From: Halopseudomonas phragmitis
Lineage (GTDB): Bacteria; Pseudomonadota; Gammaproteobacteria; Pseudomonadales; Pseudomonadaceae
NCBI RefSeq assembly: GCF_002056295.1
Contig: NZ_CP020100.1
Coordinates: forward strand, 3,681,501 to 3,745,500
Reading direction: 5' to 3'
DNA length: 64,000 nt
This document shows, piece after piece, positions 28,791 through 38,221 of the stretch (its first letter is position 1; each line of letters opens with the position of its first letter). The position numbers were made by a program, and so were the translations under genes. The notes under the pieces were generated by a model. That model did not search any database. It saw nothing but the letters and a program-made list of their open reading frames with translations, and was not told the origin of the DNA.

Positions 28791-30743
28791 TTATTTCGCT
28801 GTATCAATGGGCCGGATACTGTCATCGCAGATCCGGGCCGAGAAATCCCTGATCAATGCCTGGACCAGCGGGTCAGCCTGAATGCTGGCCTCGGCCTCTT
28901 TCTGCCGGGCGACCTTGCGCCGCGCCGCAGCCACGGCCGGTGTTTCCTGATCCGGGGCCTGAATCTGCACGTCCAGCGTCACCGTCTCGCCGACATGCTC
29001 GCTGAGCGCCTGCTGCAGGCGCTGACGATGATTTTCGTTGTACAGCGCGCTATGCCCAGGGTCCAGATGCAGCCGCCAGACGGTCGCTTCACGGCTGATC
29101 AACTGGCAATGGGCGGCAATGCTCTGGGTCAGACCACTCAAGCCCAAACTCGGGAACATCTCCAGCCATTCGGCGGCGATGCCGCTGGCAACCGGCAGAT
29201 CACTGACCTCATCGGCTTCCGGCTCTTGCGAGGGTTGTGCTACAGACTCGGCCTCGGGTTGCCAGTCACCCAGATACTGGCTGACATCGACATCATCCTC
29301 GTCCTGCTCGGCACCATCGGGGCCATCCTCCAGCGGCGGCGCTTCCAGCCACTCTGGCGGGCTGTCTTCGACCGGCGGCTTGACCGGCGTACTCGGGTTC
29401 AGCGGCCTGGTCACATTAACAGGCAACGGCGGTTCAGCCTGGGGTTGCGGCTCAGACACTTGCCGCTCCGGGCTCGCCGGCATCGAAGGGGCTGGCGCAG
29501 GGGCCGGTGCAACTGGCTCGGCTGGCGGCAAACTGGAACTAACAACCGGTGCCGCTACCGCGGCTGGCCCTGTCGTCTGGGGATCAGCCTTGGGCTGGCT
29601 CGATCCCGGGGACTTTCCCGTCAGTGGCGTTGGCGGTGCGGCCGGACCATCTGCCTGGGTGCCTGGCCGGAACGCCAGCATGCGCAGCAAAGCCATCTCG
29701 AAGCCGCCACGCGGGTCCGGCGCCAACGGCAGGTCACGACGCCCGTGCAAGGCCAACTGGTAAAACAGTTGCACATCTTCAGCGCTGATACGCCCGGCCA
29801 GGTCCAGCACCCGCTCACGATCACCCTGGCTGTTGTCGGCAGCCTCCGGCAACACCTGGGCTATCGCCAGGCGCTGCAGGGTGGAAATCAGCTCGGCCAG
29901 CACACCGGCAAAGTCGGCGCCCTGCTCGGCCAGTTCGGCCACCGCCACCAGCAACGCCCGGGCATCATGGGCGGCCAGCGCTTCGAGCAGACCAAACACC
30001 TGGCCGTGGTCGATGGTGCCGAGCATGTTGCGCACCTCGGCAACCCGCAAGGTGCCGTTACCAAAAGCGATAGCCTGGTCAGTCAGACTCAGGGCATCGC
30101 GCATCGAACCATCGGCGGCGCGGCCCAATAGCCACAGTGACTCATCATCATGGGGAACGTTCTCTTCGCCCAACACATGGCGAAGGTGCTCAACCACTCG
30201 CTCCGGCGGCATATTCTTCAACGAGAACTGCAGGCAACGCGACAGGATGGTGACCGGCAGCTTTTGCGGATCGGTGGTAGCCAGCAGGAATTTGACGTGC
30301 TCGGGCGGCTCTTCCAGAGTTTTCAACAAGGCGTTGAAGCTGTGGCTGGAAAGCATGTGCACTTCGTCGATCAGGTAGACCTTGAAGCGCCCGCGAGTAG
30401 GCGCGTACTGCACGTTGTCGAGCAGCTCACGGGTATCCTCGACCTTGGTCCGGCTGGCGGCGTCGACTTCGATCAGGTCGACGAAACGACCTTCGTCGAT
30501 CTCCCGACAAGCCGCGCACTGGCCGCAGGGTTCGGAACTGACGCCGACCTCACAGTTCAGGCACTTGGCCAGAATCCGCGCAATGGTGGTTTTGCCAACC
30601 CCACGGGTACCGGTAAACAGGTAGGCATGGTGCAGACGATTGTGATCCAGCGCGTTGATCAGGGCCTGGAGCACATGGGTCTGGCCGACCATTTCACGGA
30701 ACAGGCGCGGACGCCATTTACGGGCTAGTACCTGGTAACTCAT
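28791..30743 (-). CDS. dnaX: DNA polymerase III subunits gamma/tau
   Basis: 650 aa. Clamp-loader ATPase. The start at 30743 gives the family N-terminus [20 protein letters not shown]; an extension of 43 codons upstream is not conserved-looking. Walker A is GTRGVGKTT, the zinc module is [19 protein letters not shown], and DEVHMLS and the SRC sensor (ILSRCLQF) are present. From about residue 385 a long Pro/Ala/Glu-rich linker leads to the tau C-terminal domain. I did not see an A-AAA-AAG slippery site, so gamma formation by frameshift is not supported. Confidence 0.96.
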   Translation of the reverse strand: MSYQVLARKWRPRLFREMVGQTHVLQALINALDHNRLHHAYLFTGTRGVGKTTIARILAKCLNCEVGVSSEPCGQCAACREIDEGRFVDLIEVDAASRTKVEDTRELLDNVQYAPTRGRFKVYLIDEVHMLSSHSFNALLKTLEEPPEHVKFLLATTDPQKLPVTILSRCLQFSLKNMPPERVVEHLRHVLGEENVPHDDESLWLLGRAADGSMRDALSLTDQAIAFGNGTLRVAEVRNMLGTIDHGQVFGLLEALAAHDARALLVAVAELAEQGADFAGVLAELISTLQRLAIAQVLPEAADNSQGDRERVLDLAGRISAEDVQLFYQLALHGRRDLPLAPDPRGGFEMALLRMLAFRPGTQADGPAAPPTPLTGKSPGSSQPKADPQTTGPAAVAAPVVSSSLPPAEPVAPAPAPAPSMPASPERQVSEPQPQAEPPLPVNVTRPLNPSTPVKPPVEDSPPEWLEAPPLEDGPDGAEQDEDDVDVSQYLGDWQPEAESVAQPSQEPEADEVSDLPVASGIAAEWLEMFPSLGLSGLTQSIAAHCQLISREATVWRLHLDPGHSALYNENHRQRLQQALSEHVGETVTLDVQIQAPDQETPAVAAARRKVARQKEAEASIQADPLVQALIRDFSARICDDSIRPIDTAK

Positions 30744-30842
30744 CGGGGTCCGTTCGGTCATGAATGCAAGCGGGTAATGTACCGAATGCCGGCGGACATT
30801 GCGAGGGAGAGATACGTCAGAAAACACGGCGGGGAAATTGGG

Positions 30843-30952
30843 GGCGACCCTACCAGCCACACCCCGGCACACGATGTCACCGCTGTGGCTGCTCCCTTCC
30901 GGGCCTGACCAGGTTCACGGCTAATCATTGCGAGGGGACCGGCAGGGCCACC
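30843..30952 (-). ncRNA. ffs: 4.5S signal recognition particle RNA
   Basis: The minus strand carries the conserved SRP core CAGGCCCGGAAGGGAGCAGC (GGAA tetraloop) with the second symmetric loop strands on both sides, and complementary outer ends (GGTGGCCCTGCCGG against CTGGTAGGGTCGCC). About 110 nt, the bacterial 4.5S size, and in the usual Pseudomonas position upstream of dnaX. Exact ends are estimated from pairing. Confidence 0.94.
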
Positions 30953-31035
30953 ATAACAAACCCGCCTTGGGCGGGCCGCGCTATTGTAACGACTTGGCGT
31001 CAGGATACAACCGCAATCTTTTCCGGGCTTTACTT

Positions 31036-31055
31036 ATATATGGAAATACGTATAT
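31036..31055. promoter_or_regulatory. possible ArsR-type operator before the ACR3 gene
   Basis: ATATA-N10-TATAT dyad in the leader of the ACR3 gene, with a nested ATACGTAT palindrome. ArsR sites are AT-rich dyads of similar size, but no arsR gene is in the window, so this is weak. Confidence 0.3.
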
Positions 31056-31086
31056 TCACATTCAACCATTTGCATGGAGCATTCGC

Positions 31087-32142
31087 ATGTCATCAGTCAC
31101 TGCCAGCAGCCCCCTTGGCCTGTTCGAGCGCTATCTGTCACTCTGGGTCGCCGGATCAATCATCAGCGGTGTAATACTGGGACAGTACCTGCCCGGTCTG
31201 TTTACCCAGGTTGCCGCCTTGGAGCTGGCCAACGTCAACCTGGCAGTAGCCGTGTTGATCTGGGTGATGATCTTTCCGATGATGGTGCAGATCGACTTTG
31301 CTGCAATCAAGGATGTCGGACGCAAGCCCAAAGGGCTGATTCTGACGCTGGTGATCAACTGGCTGATCAAGCCGTTCAGCATGGCAGCGCTGGGCATCCT
31401 GTTCTTCGAGTACCTGTTCGCAGGCTGGGTCGACCCGCAAAGCGCTCAGGAATACATCGCCGGGATGATTCTCCTGGGGGTGGCGCCCTGTACGGCGATG
31501 GTGTTCGTCTGGAGCCAGTTGACCAAGGGCGATCCGAACTACACCCTGGTACAGGTCTCGATCAACGACCTGATCATGATTTTTGCCTTTGCGCCGATTG
31601 CCGCCCTGCTACTGGGGGTGACGGATATCAGTGTGCCTTGGGAAACCCTGCTGCTTTCGGTGCTGCTGTATGTGCTGCTGCCGCTGATTGCCGGAGTCTG
31701 GACCCGCCATCGGCTGAACCAGCGTGACCCGCATGGCGTCGAGCAGTTCAGCGCCCGGATCAAACCTTTCTCAATCATGGGCCTGCTGCTGACCGTCGTG
31801 TTGCTGTTCGCCTTTCAGGCGCAAACCCTGATCGACCGGCCGCTGATCATCCTGCTGATCGCCATCCCCTTGATGCTGCAAACCTACGGCATCTTTGCCA
31901 TAGCCTATGTGTGGGCCAGGTTGTGGAAGCTGCCACACAACATCGCCGCTCCGGCCTGCATGATCGGCACCTCTAACTTCTTCGAGCTGGCGGTAGCCGT
32001 CGCCATTTCCCTGTTCGGCCTGCACTCGGGCGCCGCTCTGGCCACCGTCGTCGGGGTACTGGTCGAAGTACCAGTGATGCTATCGCTGGTCTGGTTCGCC
32101 AACCGGACCCGGCACTGGTTTCCCGCTATTTCTTCAAACTGA
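31087..32142 (+). CDS. ACR3 family arsenite efflux permease
   Basis: 351 aa, ten hydrophobic segments. Start ATG 31087 with GGAG upstream; the longer in-frame reading runs back into the 4.5S RNA gene. Family blocks: [24 protein letters not shown] with the key Cys, [12 protein letters not shown], and the C-terminal [23 protein letters not shown]3 exports arsenite (and antimonite) driven by the proton gradient. No arsR, arsC or arsH adjoins it. Its last 17 bp overlap the convergent hotdog gene. Confidence 0.9.
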   Translation: MSSVTASSPLGLFERYLSLWVAGSIISGVILGQYLPGLFTQVAALELANVNLAVAVLIWVMIFPMMVQIDFAAIKDVGRKPKGLILTLVINWLIKPFSMAALGILFFEYLFAGWVDPQSAQEYIAGMILLGVAPCTAMVFVWSQLTKGDPNYTLVQVSINDLIMIFAFAPIAALLLGVTDISVPWETLLLSVLLYVLLPLIAGVWTRHRLNQRDPHGVEQFSARIKPFSIMGLLLTVVLLFAFQAQTLIDRPLIILLIAIPLMLQTYGIFAIAYVWARLWKLPHNIAAPACMIGTSNFFELAVAVAISLFGLHSGAALATVVGVLVEVPVMLSLVWFANRTRHWFPAISSN

Positions 32143-32824
32143 TCCAGGTGGCCTCGGCGCAGGCCACCAGCTCGCCATCGGCACGATATAGGGCAGTACC
32201 AGCGTGGTGTTTGCGTCCCTCATGCCCCAGAGCCCAGCCCAGCACCACCAGATTTTCTTCTGCTTGCACCGGAGCGATCAGCCGAGCAGCGAAACGTCCG
32301 AGCAGAGCGGCATCGGAGCGCGACTTGACGGCGAAAAAGCCGGGGCAATCGAGCGCGGCCCAGAGATATTCGTCGGCAACCCGGCCGCTGCTGTCAGCCA
32401 GATCAGCAGCCGGGCGCCAGAGCGCGGCGACCTGGCCATCAGCCACGGGGCCGGCAAAGATTCGCAGCCCATCACCGGGCTCACGCTGGGTTCCGCATAC
32501 GAAACAGCCCGGCAAGCCGTGAAACACCAGCCCCTCGAAACGCTGCTGAGCCGCTTCGGCCACCGCTACCGCAGGGGCCGGTGGTACCTTGAGCTCGAAC
32601 TGATAAGGGACTGCCGAGCCCAGCAACCGATCGCCCTGACGCAATTCAGCCCCGGTTTCAGTGCGCTGCAGTTGCAGCTCGGTATCCAGCGGCGGCGGCG
32701 CATGCAGGGTAACCTGACACCCTGTGTCCATGGCACTGGCCAACAGGCCAGAAACATAGCCGCCATTGCCGCTGTGCGGCGGGCCACAGAAACGCTGACG
32801 AATGATCACTGAACGAACCGACAT
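32126..32824 (-). CDS. hotdog-fold thioesterase-like protein
   Basis: 232 aa. [20 protein letters not shown] near the N-terminus resembles the substrate helix of hotdog thioesterases, and [20 protein letters not shown] looks like the second domain's start with a CxxC pair; the C-terminal strand is [17 protein letters not shown]. Probably a double hotdog acting on acyl-CoA, but no substrate can be read. GGAG is eight bases before the start. Confidence 0.65.
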   Translation of the reverse strand: MSVRSVIIRQRFCGPPHSGNGGYVSGLLASAMDTGCQVTLHAPPPLDTELQLQRTETGAELRQGDRLLGSAVPYQFELKVPPAPAVAVAEAAQQRFEGLVFHGLPGCFVCGTQREPGDGLRIFAGPVADGQVAALWRPAADLADSSGRVADEYLWAALDCPGFFAVKSRSDAALLGRFAARLIAPVQAEENLVVLGWALGHEGRKHHAGTALYRADGELVACAEATWISLKK

Positions 32825-32921
32825 GCTGACGCTCCAGTTAGGGCCAAAACCCCATGGTACTCTGCCTGGACAGGCTGTGGCGCAGGCTTATGCCCGTCCA
32901 TAAGTCAGACGCAGGTGATGA

Positions 32922-34697
32922 TCAAAGTGGCAGACTGAAGAAGAACCGAGCGCCCTGCCCCGGCTGCGAATGCACGCCAATGCGACCACCGTGCAGCAAC
33001 ACGATTTCCTTGCACAGCGCCAGCCCCAGACCGGCCCCACCCTTGCGCTTGCCGACCTGAACAAAGGGCTCAAATACCCGCGCCTGCTGGCCGTAAGCGA
33101 TGCCGTCACCGGTGTCCTCAACCGCCAGCACTACCCGTTCGCCCTGACGACCGGCCTGCAGACGGATACGCCCGCCGGCATGACTGTGGCGCAAGGCGTT
33201 GCCAAGCAGATTGTCCAGCACCCGCTCGATCTGTAGCCGATCCAGCCGTACCCGAGGCAACTGCGTGTCGGCCTCGCAGCTCAGCTCAACGCGCTGCTGC
33301 ACCGCCGCAGCCTCAAAGCGCTGGCAAGCCTGAGCGAACAACTCAGCAATATCACAAGGCTCCAGCTCCAGTTGCTGCAGGCCACTCTGATAACGGGAGA
33401 AGTTGAGCAGATCGTTGATCAGCAACAGCAGGCGCTGCATTTCCTCGTCGACAGTCCGCAACAAGTCGGCCTCACGCGAATCCTCGGTAAAATGCAGTCG
33501 CTCACAAAGCAAGGCAAATCCCATGTGCATACCCGTCACAGGCGTGCGTAGCTCATGCGAGGCGCGCAGCACGAACTCGCTGCGCACTCGCTCAAAATCA
33601 CGCTGTTCGGTGACATCGCGCAGCACCATGACCGCACCACGGATCGGCTCATCCGCCTGACTAACCGGTGTCAGGCTGTAGGCCAGCAAGCGCTGTTCGC
33701 CTGCAACATCAACCTCGATATCCTCAGTAGCACTGGCCAGCCCCTGCCCCTGCAACACCTGACGCAATTGTTCATCGATCTGCGGTGTGCCGAGCAAGCC
33801 GCCGGGCATTTGCCCCAGCTCAGCCTGGGTCCAGCCCAGTTGCCGTTTGGCTACCGGATTGAAATGTTCTAACCGCCCGCCATGGTCAAAGATCAGCAAA
33901 CCGTCATCAATACTATCGAGCACGGCCTGCAAGCGGCGCTGCTCGGCCTGCAAGGCCTCGATATCACTGTTCTTGAACTCGCGCAGAGCTTCGGCCATAA
34001 AGCCAAAACGGCGGATCAAGGCTGCCAGCTCGGCAACCTTGGAGATCGGCAATGTGACCTGAAAGTCGCCGCGTCCGATCTGGTCAGCCGCCAGCGCCAG
34101 GGCCTCGATAGGCTCGGCGAAGTGACGGGCCACGCTGTGTGCGGTAACCAGCCCAATGAGCAGAACTGCCACGCCAATCCCGCCAAGCAGCCAGACGATT
34201 ACCCAGGCATTCTCACGGGTCGCCTGTTCGCTGCTTTGCACCGCGTTGGCATACCGGGTCTGCATGCCATTGAGGCGATCACGCACAGCGGCAATCGAGC
34301 GCGCATATTCGTCATGGCTGAACAGCTCGCTGCGCACCGACAGCGGCCGCTCCAGCAGATCGTCGTAGGTTGCATAGGCGCGGCGAATCTCACTGACGGC
34401 CTGACGGTCGGCATCTTCGATGGCCATGTCCGCGGCCCGATTCAACCATTCGCGAAAACGCCTATCAGACCCCTCCAACGCTGGCATATCGAGCACTTCG
34501 GCAAGCAGCAGGGTGGTCTGTTTGCTCAGCTCATGCCCCATCATCTGGCTGGCCTGGAGAATACCCAGGTTGCGGGTCATCGCCTGCCCCTGGGATTTAG
34601 TCAGGCTGAGGACACTGAAAATCGCCAGCAGCAGGCCGACCAATGCCACAGTCAGCAATGCGCTGCTACTGAGAAACAGGCGCGAACGCAGTTTCAT
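32922..34697 (-). CDS. kinB: sensor histidine kinase KinB
   Basis: 591 aa, close to P. aeruginosa KinB. Two membrane helices (about 8-30 and 165-186) bracket a periplasmic sensor; HAMP (187-240), PAS (250-365), HisKA with phospho-acceptor His381 in RASHELRTP, and HATPase motifs DNLLGNALRHS, DTGDGIA and GAGLGLALCKE. KinB controls AlgB phosphorylation and in P. aeruginosa represses alginate production. The start overlaps the algB stop (ATGA). Confidence 0.92.
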   Translation of the reverse strand: MKLRSRLFLSSSALLTVALVGLLLAIFSVLSLTKSQGQAMTRNLGILQASQMMGHELSKQTTLLLAEVLDMPALEGSDRRFREWLNRAADMAIEDADRQAVSEIRRAYATYDDLLERPLSVRSELFSHDEYARSIAAVRDRLNGMQTRYANAVQSSEQATRENAWVIVWLLGGIGVAVLLIGLVTAHSVARHFAEPIEALALAADQIGRGDFQVTLPISKVAELAALIRRFGFMAEALREFKNSDIEALQAEQRRLQAVLDSIDDGLLIFDHGGRLEHFNPVAKRQLGWTQAELGQMPGGLLGTPQIDEQLRQVLQGQGLASATEDIEVDVAGEQRLLAYSLTPVSQADEPIRGAVMVLRDVTEQRDFERVRSEFVLRASHELRTPVTGMHMGFALLCERLHFTEDSREADLLRTVDEEMQRLLLLINDLLNFSRYQSGLQQLELEPCDIAELFAQACQRFEAAAVQQRVELSCEADTQLPRVRLDRLQIERVLDNLLGNALRHSHAGGRIRLQAGRQGERVVLAVEDTGDGIAYGQQARVFEPFVQVGKRKGGAGLGLALCKEIVLLHGGRIGVHSQPGQGARFFFSLPL

Positions 34698-36040
34698 AGG
34701 CCGAATTGTTTGCGCTTACGATACAGGGTGGAGGCGTCGATACCGAGGGTTCTGGCAGCCTGATCAAGTGTCTCACTGGCGGCCAGCACTGCGGCAATAT
34801 GCGCTTTTTCCAGCGCTTCCAGGCTCATGTCGGCACCCACTCTTGGCACATCGTCACGGGCCGAGCCGTTGAGCCCCAGATGCTCAAGGCTAATGCATTC
34901 CCCCTGACAGATGATGCTGGCCCGCTCGATGACATTGCGCAGTTCACGGATATTGCCCGGCCAACCGTAGCCCTGCAGCGCGGCACGCGCCTGATCGTCG
35001 AAGCCCTTGGCCGGGCGGGCATATTCGCTGACAAAGCGCGCCAGAAAACGTTCGGCCAGATCGAGGATATCCTCACGCCGATCACGTAGCGCCGGCAGGG
35101 TCAGGGTAATGACGTTAAGCCGATAGAGCAGGTCTTCGCGAAACTGACCTTCATTGACCATCGCCTGCAAGTCCAGATTGGTGGCGGCTAGAATGCGTAC
35201 ATTGGCCTGACGCGTGACCGGATCGCCAACCCGTTCGTACTCGCGATCCTGAATAAAACGCAGCAGCTTTGGCTGCAAGGCCAGGGGAAAATCACCGATC
35301 TCGTCGAGAAACAGCGTTCCGCCATCGGCCTGATTGACCCGCCCCAGCGTGCTTTCACTGGCACCGGTGAACGCCCCACGAGCGTGCCCGAACAGCTCGC
35401 TCTCCATCAAGTCAGCACTCAGCGACGGGCAGTTGATTGTAACCATGGCCTTATCGGCACGCTGGCTCCAACCATGAATGGCGCGCGCCAGCTCTCCTTT
35501 GCCTGTACCCGACTCGCCAAGAATGAGGATATTGGCATCGGTGCTGGCGACCTGGCGGGCCGTGTCGAGTACCGCCATCATCGCCGGGCTGGCCGATTGA
35601 AGTTCGCTGCGGGCCTGGCGTACCTCACCTTCCAGCGCCTCTAGCCGGGCGGCCATATGCCGAACTTCCAGTTGCTGGGCAGCAGACAGGCGCAGTTGAT
35701 CAGGACCGCAGGGCTTGACCAGATAATCGGCGGCACCAGCCTGCATAGCATCCACGGCGGTGTCCACCGCCGAATGGGCCGTCACAATCACCACCCGCAT
35801 CCAGGGGGCCTGCACACGCATCTGCGCCAGCACATCGAGGCCGTTGTCATCGCCCAGCCGGAGATCGAGAAAGCACAGGTCAAAGACCTGCTGCTGTAGA
35901 GCCGCGAGCGCCTGGGGCGCGCTGCTGGCGGTACTGACTTGATAGCCCTCGTCTTCCAGACAGTAACGAAAGGTCCGCAGAATGGCGGCTTCATCATCGA
36001 CCAGCAAAATACGTCCGTTGTCCGCAGTGGCGGCATCCAT
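34694..36040 (-). CDS. algB: NtrC-family response regulator AlgB
   Basis: 448 aa, family length. Receiver domain with Asp15/16 and phospho-site Asp59, Lys109 in VKP; AAA+ domain with Walker A GESGTGKG (175-182) and GAFTGA loop (222-227), the sigma-54 contact motif; C-terminal Fis-type HTH (TLDQAARTLGIDASTLYRKR). The start at 36040 has AAGGAG upstream. Much of the receiver reads as I remember AlgB of P. aeruginosa. It is divergent from a DUF1328 gene that has a sigma-54 promoter. Confidence 0.94.
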   Translation of the reverse strand: MDAATADNGRILLVDDEAAILRTFRYCLEDEGYQVSTASSAPQALAALQQQVFDLCFLDLRLGDDNGLDVLAQMRVQAPWMRVVIVTAHSAVDTAVDAMQAGAADYLVKPCGPDQLRLSAAQQLEVRHMAARLEALEGEVRQARSELQSASPAMMAVLDTARQVASTDANILILGESGTGKGELARAIHGWSQRADKAMVTINCPSLSADLMESELFGHARGAFTGASESTLGRVNQADGGTLFLDEIGDFPLALQPKLLRFIQDREYERVGDPVTRQANVRILAATNLDLQAMVNEGQFREDLLYRLNVITLTLPALRDRREDILDLAERFLARFVSEYARPAKGFDDQARAALQGYGWPGNIRELRNVIERASIICQGECISLEHLGLNGSARDDVPRVGADMSLEALEKAHIAAVLAASETLDQAARTLGIDASTLYRKRKQFGL

Positions 36041-36087
36041 GATGCAGGCTCCTTGTCGAGAGTTACCTGCGTTAGTCAACGAAAAGT

Positions 36088-36102
36088 CGTGCAAGTTGCA
36101 CG
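36088..36102. promoter_or_regulatory. dyad CGTGCAA-G-TTGCACG, likely enhancer-binding-protein site
   Basis: Perfect 7-bp inverted repeat with a single central base, of the TGCA-centred type bound by NtrC-like activators. It is 48 bp upstream of algB and 96 bp upstream of the sigma-54 promoter of the DUF1328 gene, a normal distance for an activator site. Confidence 0.6.
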
Positions 36103-36197
36103 GCTGGCCATCCGCAGATCATGCAGAACGCATGCCACTCCAATCTCGCCACAAAATTCAATTTATTGATTTAAAAGGAATAAACAAAATAAAAAAG

Positions 36198-36213
36198 TTG
36201 GCATGCAGGTTGC
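36198..36213 (+). promoter_or_regulatory. sigma-54 promoter of the DUF1328 gene
   Basis: TTGGCATGCAGGTTGC matches the -24/-12 consensus TTGGCACG-N4-TTGC, with exactly ten bases between GG and GC. The predicted transcription start is near 36225, leaving a leader of about 50 nt before the ATG at 36278. The upstream 50 bp are AT-rich, as usual for IHF-bent sigma-54 control regions. Confidence 0.75.
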
Positions 36214-36277
36214 GACAGAGTCACTACAGCCCGCCCGACGACTCGGCAGGCCTCACGAGAAAAAGGAGTAACTCACC

Positions 36278-36442
36278 ATGCTTAGCTGGGCTCTGACATT
36301 TCTGATCATCGCCATCATCGCCGCGGTTCTCGGCTTCGGTGGTATCGCCGGCACCGCAACCGGTATCGCCAAGATCCTGTTTTTGGTGTTTCTGGTGCTG
36401 TTCGTAGTGTCTCTGATTTTTGGCCGCCGACCTCGGGTCTGA
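36278..36442 (+). CDS. DUF1328 small membrane protein
   Basis: 54 aa: starts [20 protein letters not shown], then [15 protein letters not shown], a second hydrophobic segment and a GRRPRV tail. This is the two-helix DUF1328 (YtjA-like) inner-membrane family, function unknown. AAAAGGAG is upstream. Expression from a sigma-54 promoter next to algB suggests a stress or envelope role under an NtrC-type activator, possibly AlgB itself. Confidence 0.88.
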   Translation: MLSWALTFLIIAIIAAVLGFGGIAGTATGIAKILFLVFLVLFVVSLIFGRRPRV

Positions 36443-36465
36443 GGTTTATCAACCGCGCACAACAC

Positions 36466-36490
36466 ACAAACCCGCCACTGGCGGGTTTGT
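36466..36490. terminator. bidirectional terminator after the DUF1328 gene
   Basis: ACAAACCCGCC (36466-36476), loop ACT, GGCGGGTTTGT (36480-36490): perfect 11-bp stem whose base is A/T-rich on both sides. It serves the DUF1328 gene and the convergent AEC transporter gene. Confidence 0.8.
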
Positions 36491-36499
36491 CATTAGCGC

Positions 36500-37417
36500 T
36501 CAGAATAACAGGGTCACCATCAACGGAATGTACAACAGCGCGAACAGTGTGCTCAGCAATACCGTACCGGCCACCTGCCGGGGAGCGGTATCCAGCAGGG
36601 TGGCAATCACCACAGTATTGGCGGCAATCGGCGTGATTGAGATAAGTATTACCGCCTGATGCACCGCCGAGCCGTAAATACCCAGCCACTGGCTGTCGAG
36701 CCAGCAGAACCCCAGTGCCAGCAGCGGCCAGCCAACGAACTTGCCGGAAAAGGCCAAGGCGCTGAAGCGCAGATTGCCAGCCAGCCCATGAAAGCTGAGG
36801 ATGCTCATGCCGATAATCATCATGCCCAACACACTGTAGGCGCCGCGCAAATTATCGAACAGCGGCAGGAAAATCGACGGCAGCGTGACCCCGGACAGGT
36901 TCAACAGCACCGCCAGCGCGAAAGCATACAGTGAAGGCAATCGCGCGACCTTGCGCAGACAATCGGCTACGCCGTAGCGTCCGCGCGCCGCCAGGTAGAA
37001 ACCCAGCGAATTTTCGAACAGGGTGGTGCCGAGCATACAGACGATATACAGGCTCAAGCCCTGCTCACCGAACAGCAACAGCGCCAGCGGAATACCGAAG
37101 TAACCGGTATTGCCACTGCCGACCGACACCGGAATCAAGTTGGCGCTGGCATCGCCCAGCCAACGTCTGGCCAAAGGCAGGTGCAATAGCGCATTGAGGC
37201 TGCACAGAGTGAAGGTCAGAACCGGCAGCAGGATAACGCTGGGGCTCAGTGGCGCGGTCATTACCCCGTAAAACACCACCGACGGGGTCAGGATATAGAG
37301 CATGATGCCGGCGATATGACTGCCGCTGGCATTAAGAAAGCGTCCGGCCAGCCAACCGAGGGCGATGGTGACATACAGCGGGAGTAGCTTGAACAGCAAA
37401 GTCAGGGCTGCGGCCAT
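36500..37417 (-). CDS. AEC (auxin efflux carrier) family transporter
   Basis: 305 aa with about ten membrane segments. Family features: LGWLAGRFLNASGSHIAGIM at the N-terminus, VSVGSGNTGYFGIPLALLLF in the middle (conserved GNxGxxG), and ITPIAANTVVIATLLD near the C-terminus. AEC members export or import small organic acids such as malate; the substrate here is unknown. Confidence 0.85.
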   Translation of the reverse strand: MAAALTLLFKLLPLYVTIALGWLAGRFLNASGSHIAGIMLYILTPSVVFYGVMTAPLSPSVILLPVLTFTLCSLNALLHLPLARRWLGDASANLIPVSVGSGNTGYFGIPLALLLFGEQGLSLYIVCMLGTTLFENSLGFYLAARGRYGVADCLRKVARLPSLYAFALAVLLNLSGVTLPSIFLPLFDNLRGAYSVLGMMIIGMSILSFHGLAGNLRFSALAFSGKFVGWPLLALGFCWLDSQWLGIYGSAVHQAVILISITPIAANTVVIATLLDTAPRQVAGTVLLSTLFALLYIPLMVTLLF

Positions 37418-37442
37418 TCAGAAATTCCAGTCAGGCAGACAC

Positions 37443-38102
37443 TCACACCGTTGGTGCCTGAATGGCATATACCCGTTCGCGCAGACTGGTCATGCCCTGC
37501 TCACGAAAAACCGGGTGCTCGGCCAGCACGTCCGTGTCCTCCAGAACATCTATGCGACAACCAGTAAACAGTAGCCGCACCTCGTCATCCGGCACGCTGA
37601 ACGGCGGACCAGGGCGCTGCTCCTGCGGATAATCCAGGGTAACCAGCAGCATTCGCCAGGCGCGCCCCAGCAAAGTACGCAGGTGCGCCACATAGCGTTC
37701 GCGCATATCCACCGGCAAGGCAATCAGCGCCGCCCGGTCATACACAGCCCGTACGCCATGCAAATGCTCAGGGCATAAGGCGAAAAAATCGCCACACAAC
37801 AGCTCAAACCCCTGCCCGGCAAGACAAGCAAAATCGTCCCGCTGACTCCAGTGCAGATCCAGACCCTGCTCCCGGGCAAAGGCATCCAGCGCACTGCGCG
37901 CCAGCTCCACCCCGATGACCGGATGTCCCTGCTCGCGCAACCAGAGCATATCCAGACTTTTGCCGCACAACGGCACCCAAACCGGCTCATCAGCAGCCAG
38001 CCCCAGGCTCGGCCACCAACGGGTCAACAGCGGATTGGTACTCTGCTTGTGGAACCCAATCTCGCCACGTTGCCAGCGGGCATGCCAGAAATCTGCTTCC
38101 AT
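37443..38102 (-). CDS. tpm: thiopurine S-methyltransferase
   Basis: 219 aa. The start ATG at 38102 gives MEADFWHARWQRGEIGFH, the family beginning; a GTG six bases upstream is the other option. SAM site: VWVPLCGKSLDMLWL and GHPVIGVELA. Pseudomonas Tpm methylates thiopurines and can detoxify selenite and tellurite as volatile methyl compounds. It is divergent from the antiporter gene. Confidence 0.93.
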   Translation of the reverse strand: MEADFWHARWQRGEIGFHKQSTNPLLTRWWPSLGLAADEPVWVPLCGKSLDMLWLREQGHPVIGVELARSALDAFAREQGLDLHWSQRDDFACLAGQGFELLCGDFFALCPEHLHGVRAVYDRAALIALPVDMRERYVAHLRTLLGRAWRMLLVTLDYPQEQRPGPPFSVPDDEVRLLFTGCRIDVLEDTDVLAEHPVFREQGMTSLRERVYAIQAPTV

Positions 38103-38221
38103 ACTCACTCTCGTATTATTTAGTCGATTGACTATACAGCATTTTTTCCCACAGGCCCGGACCTGCGTTATATAGTGGTTGCTTGTGTGTCACCCGCCTG
38201 CAAGGACCCTTCAGCCGCCCA

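Noticed and set aside
28995-30131. Plus-strand ORF of 378 codons
   Set aside because: Antisense to dnaX, rich in Arg/Gln/His; no ribosome-binding site.
28791-30743. Programmed frameshift in dnaX
   Set aside because: No A-AAA-AAG heptamer with stem-loop was found.
30764-31174. Plus-strand ORF over the region upstream of dnaX
   Set aside because: It runs across the 4.5S RNA gene, which is on the other strand, and shows no protein features.
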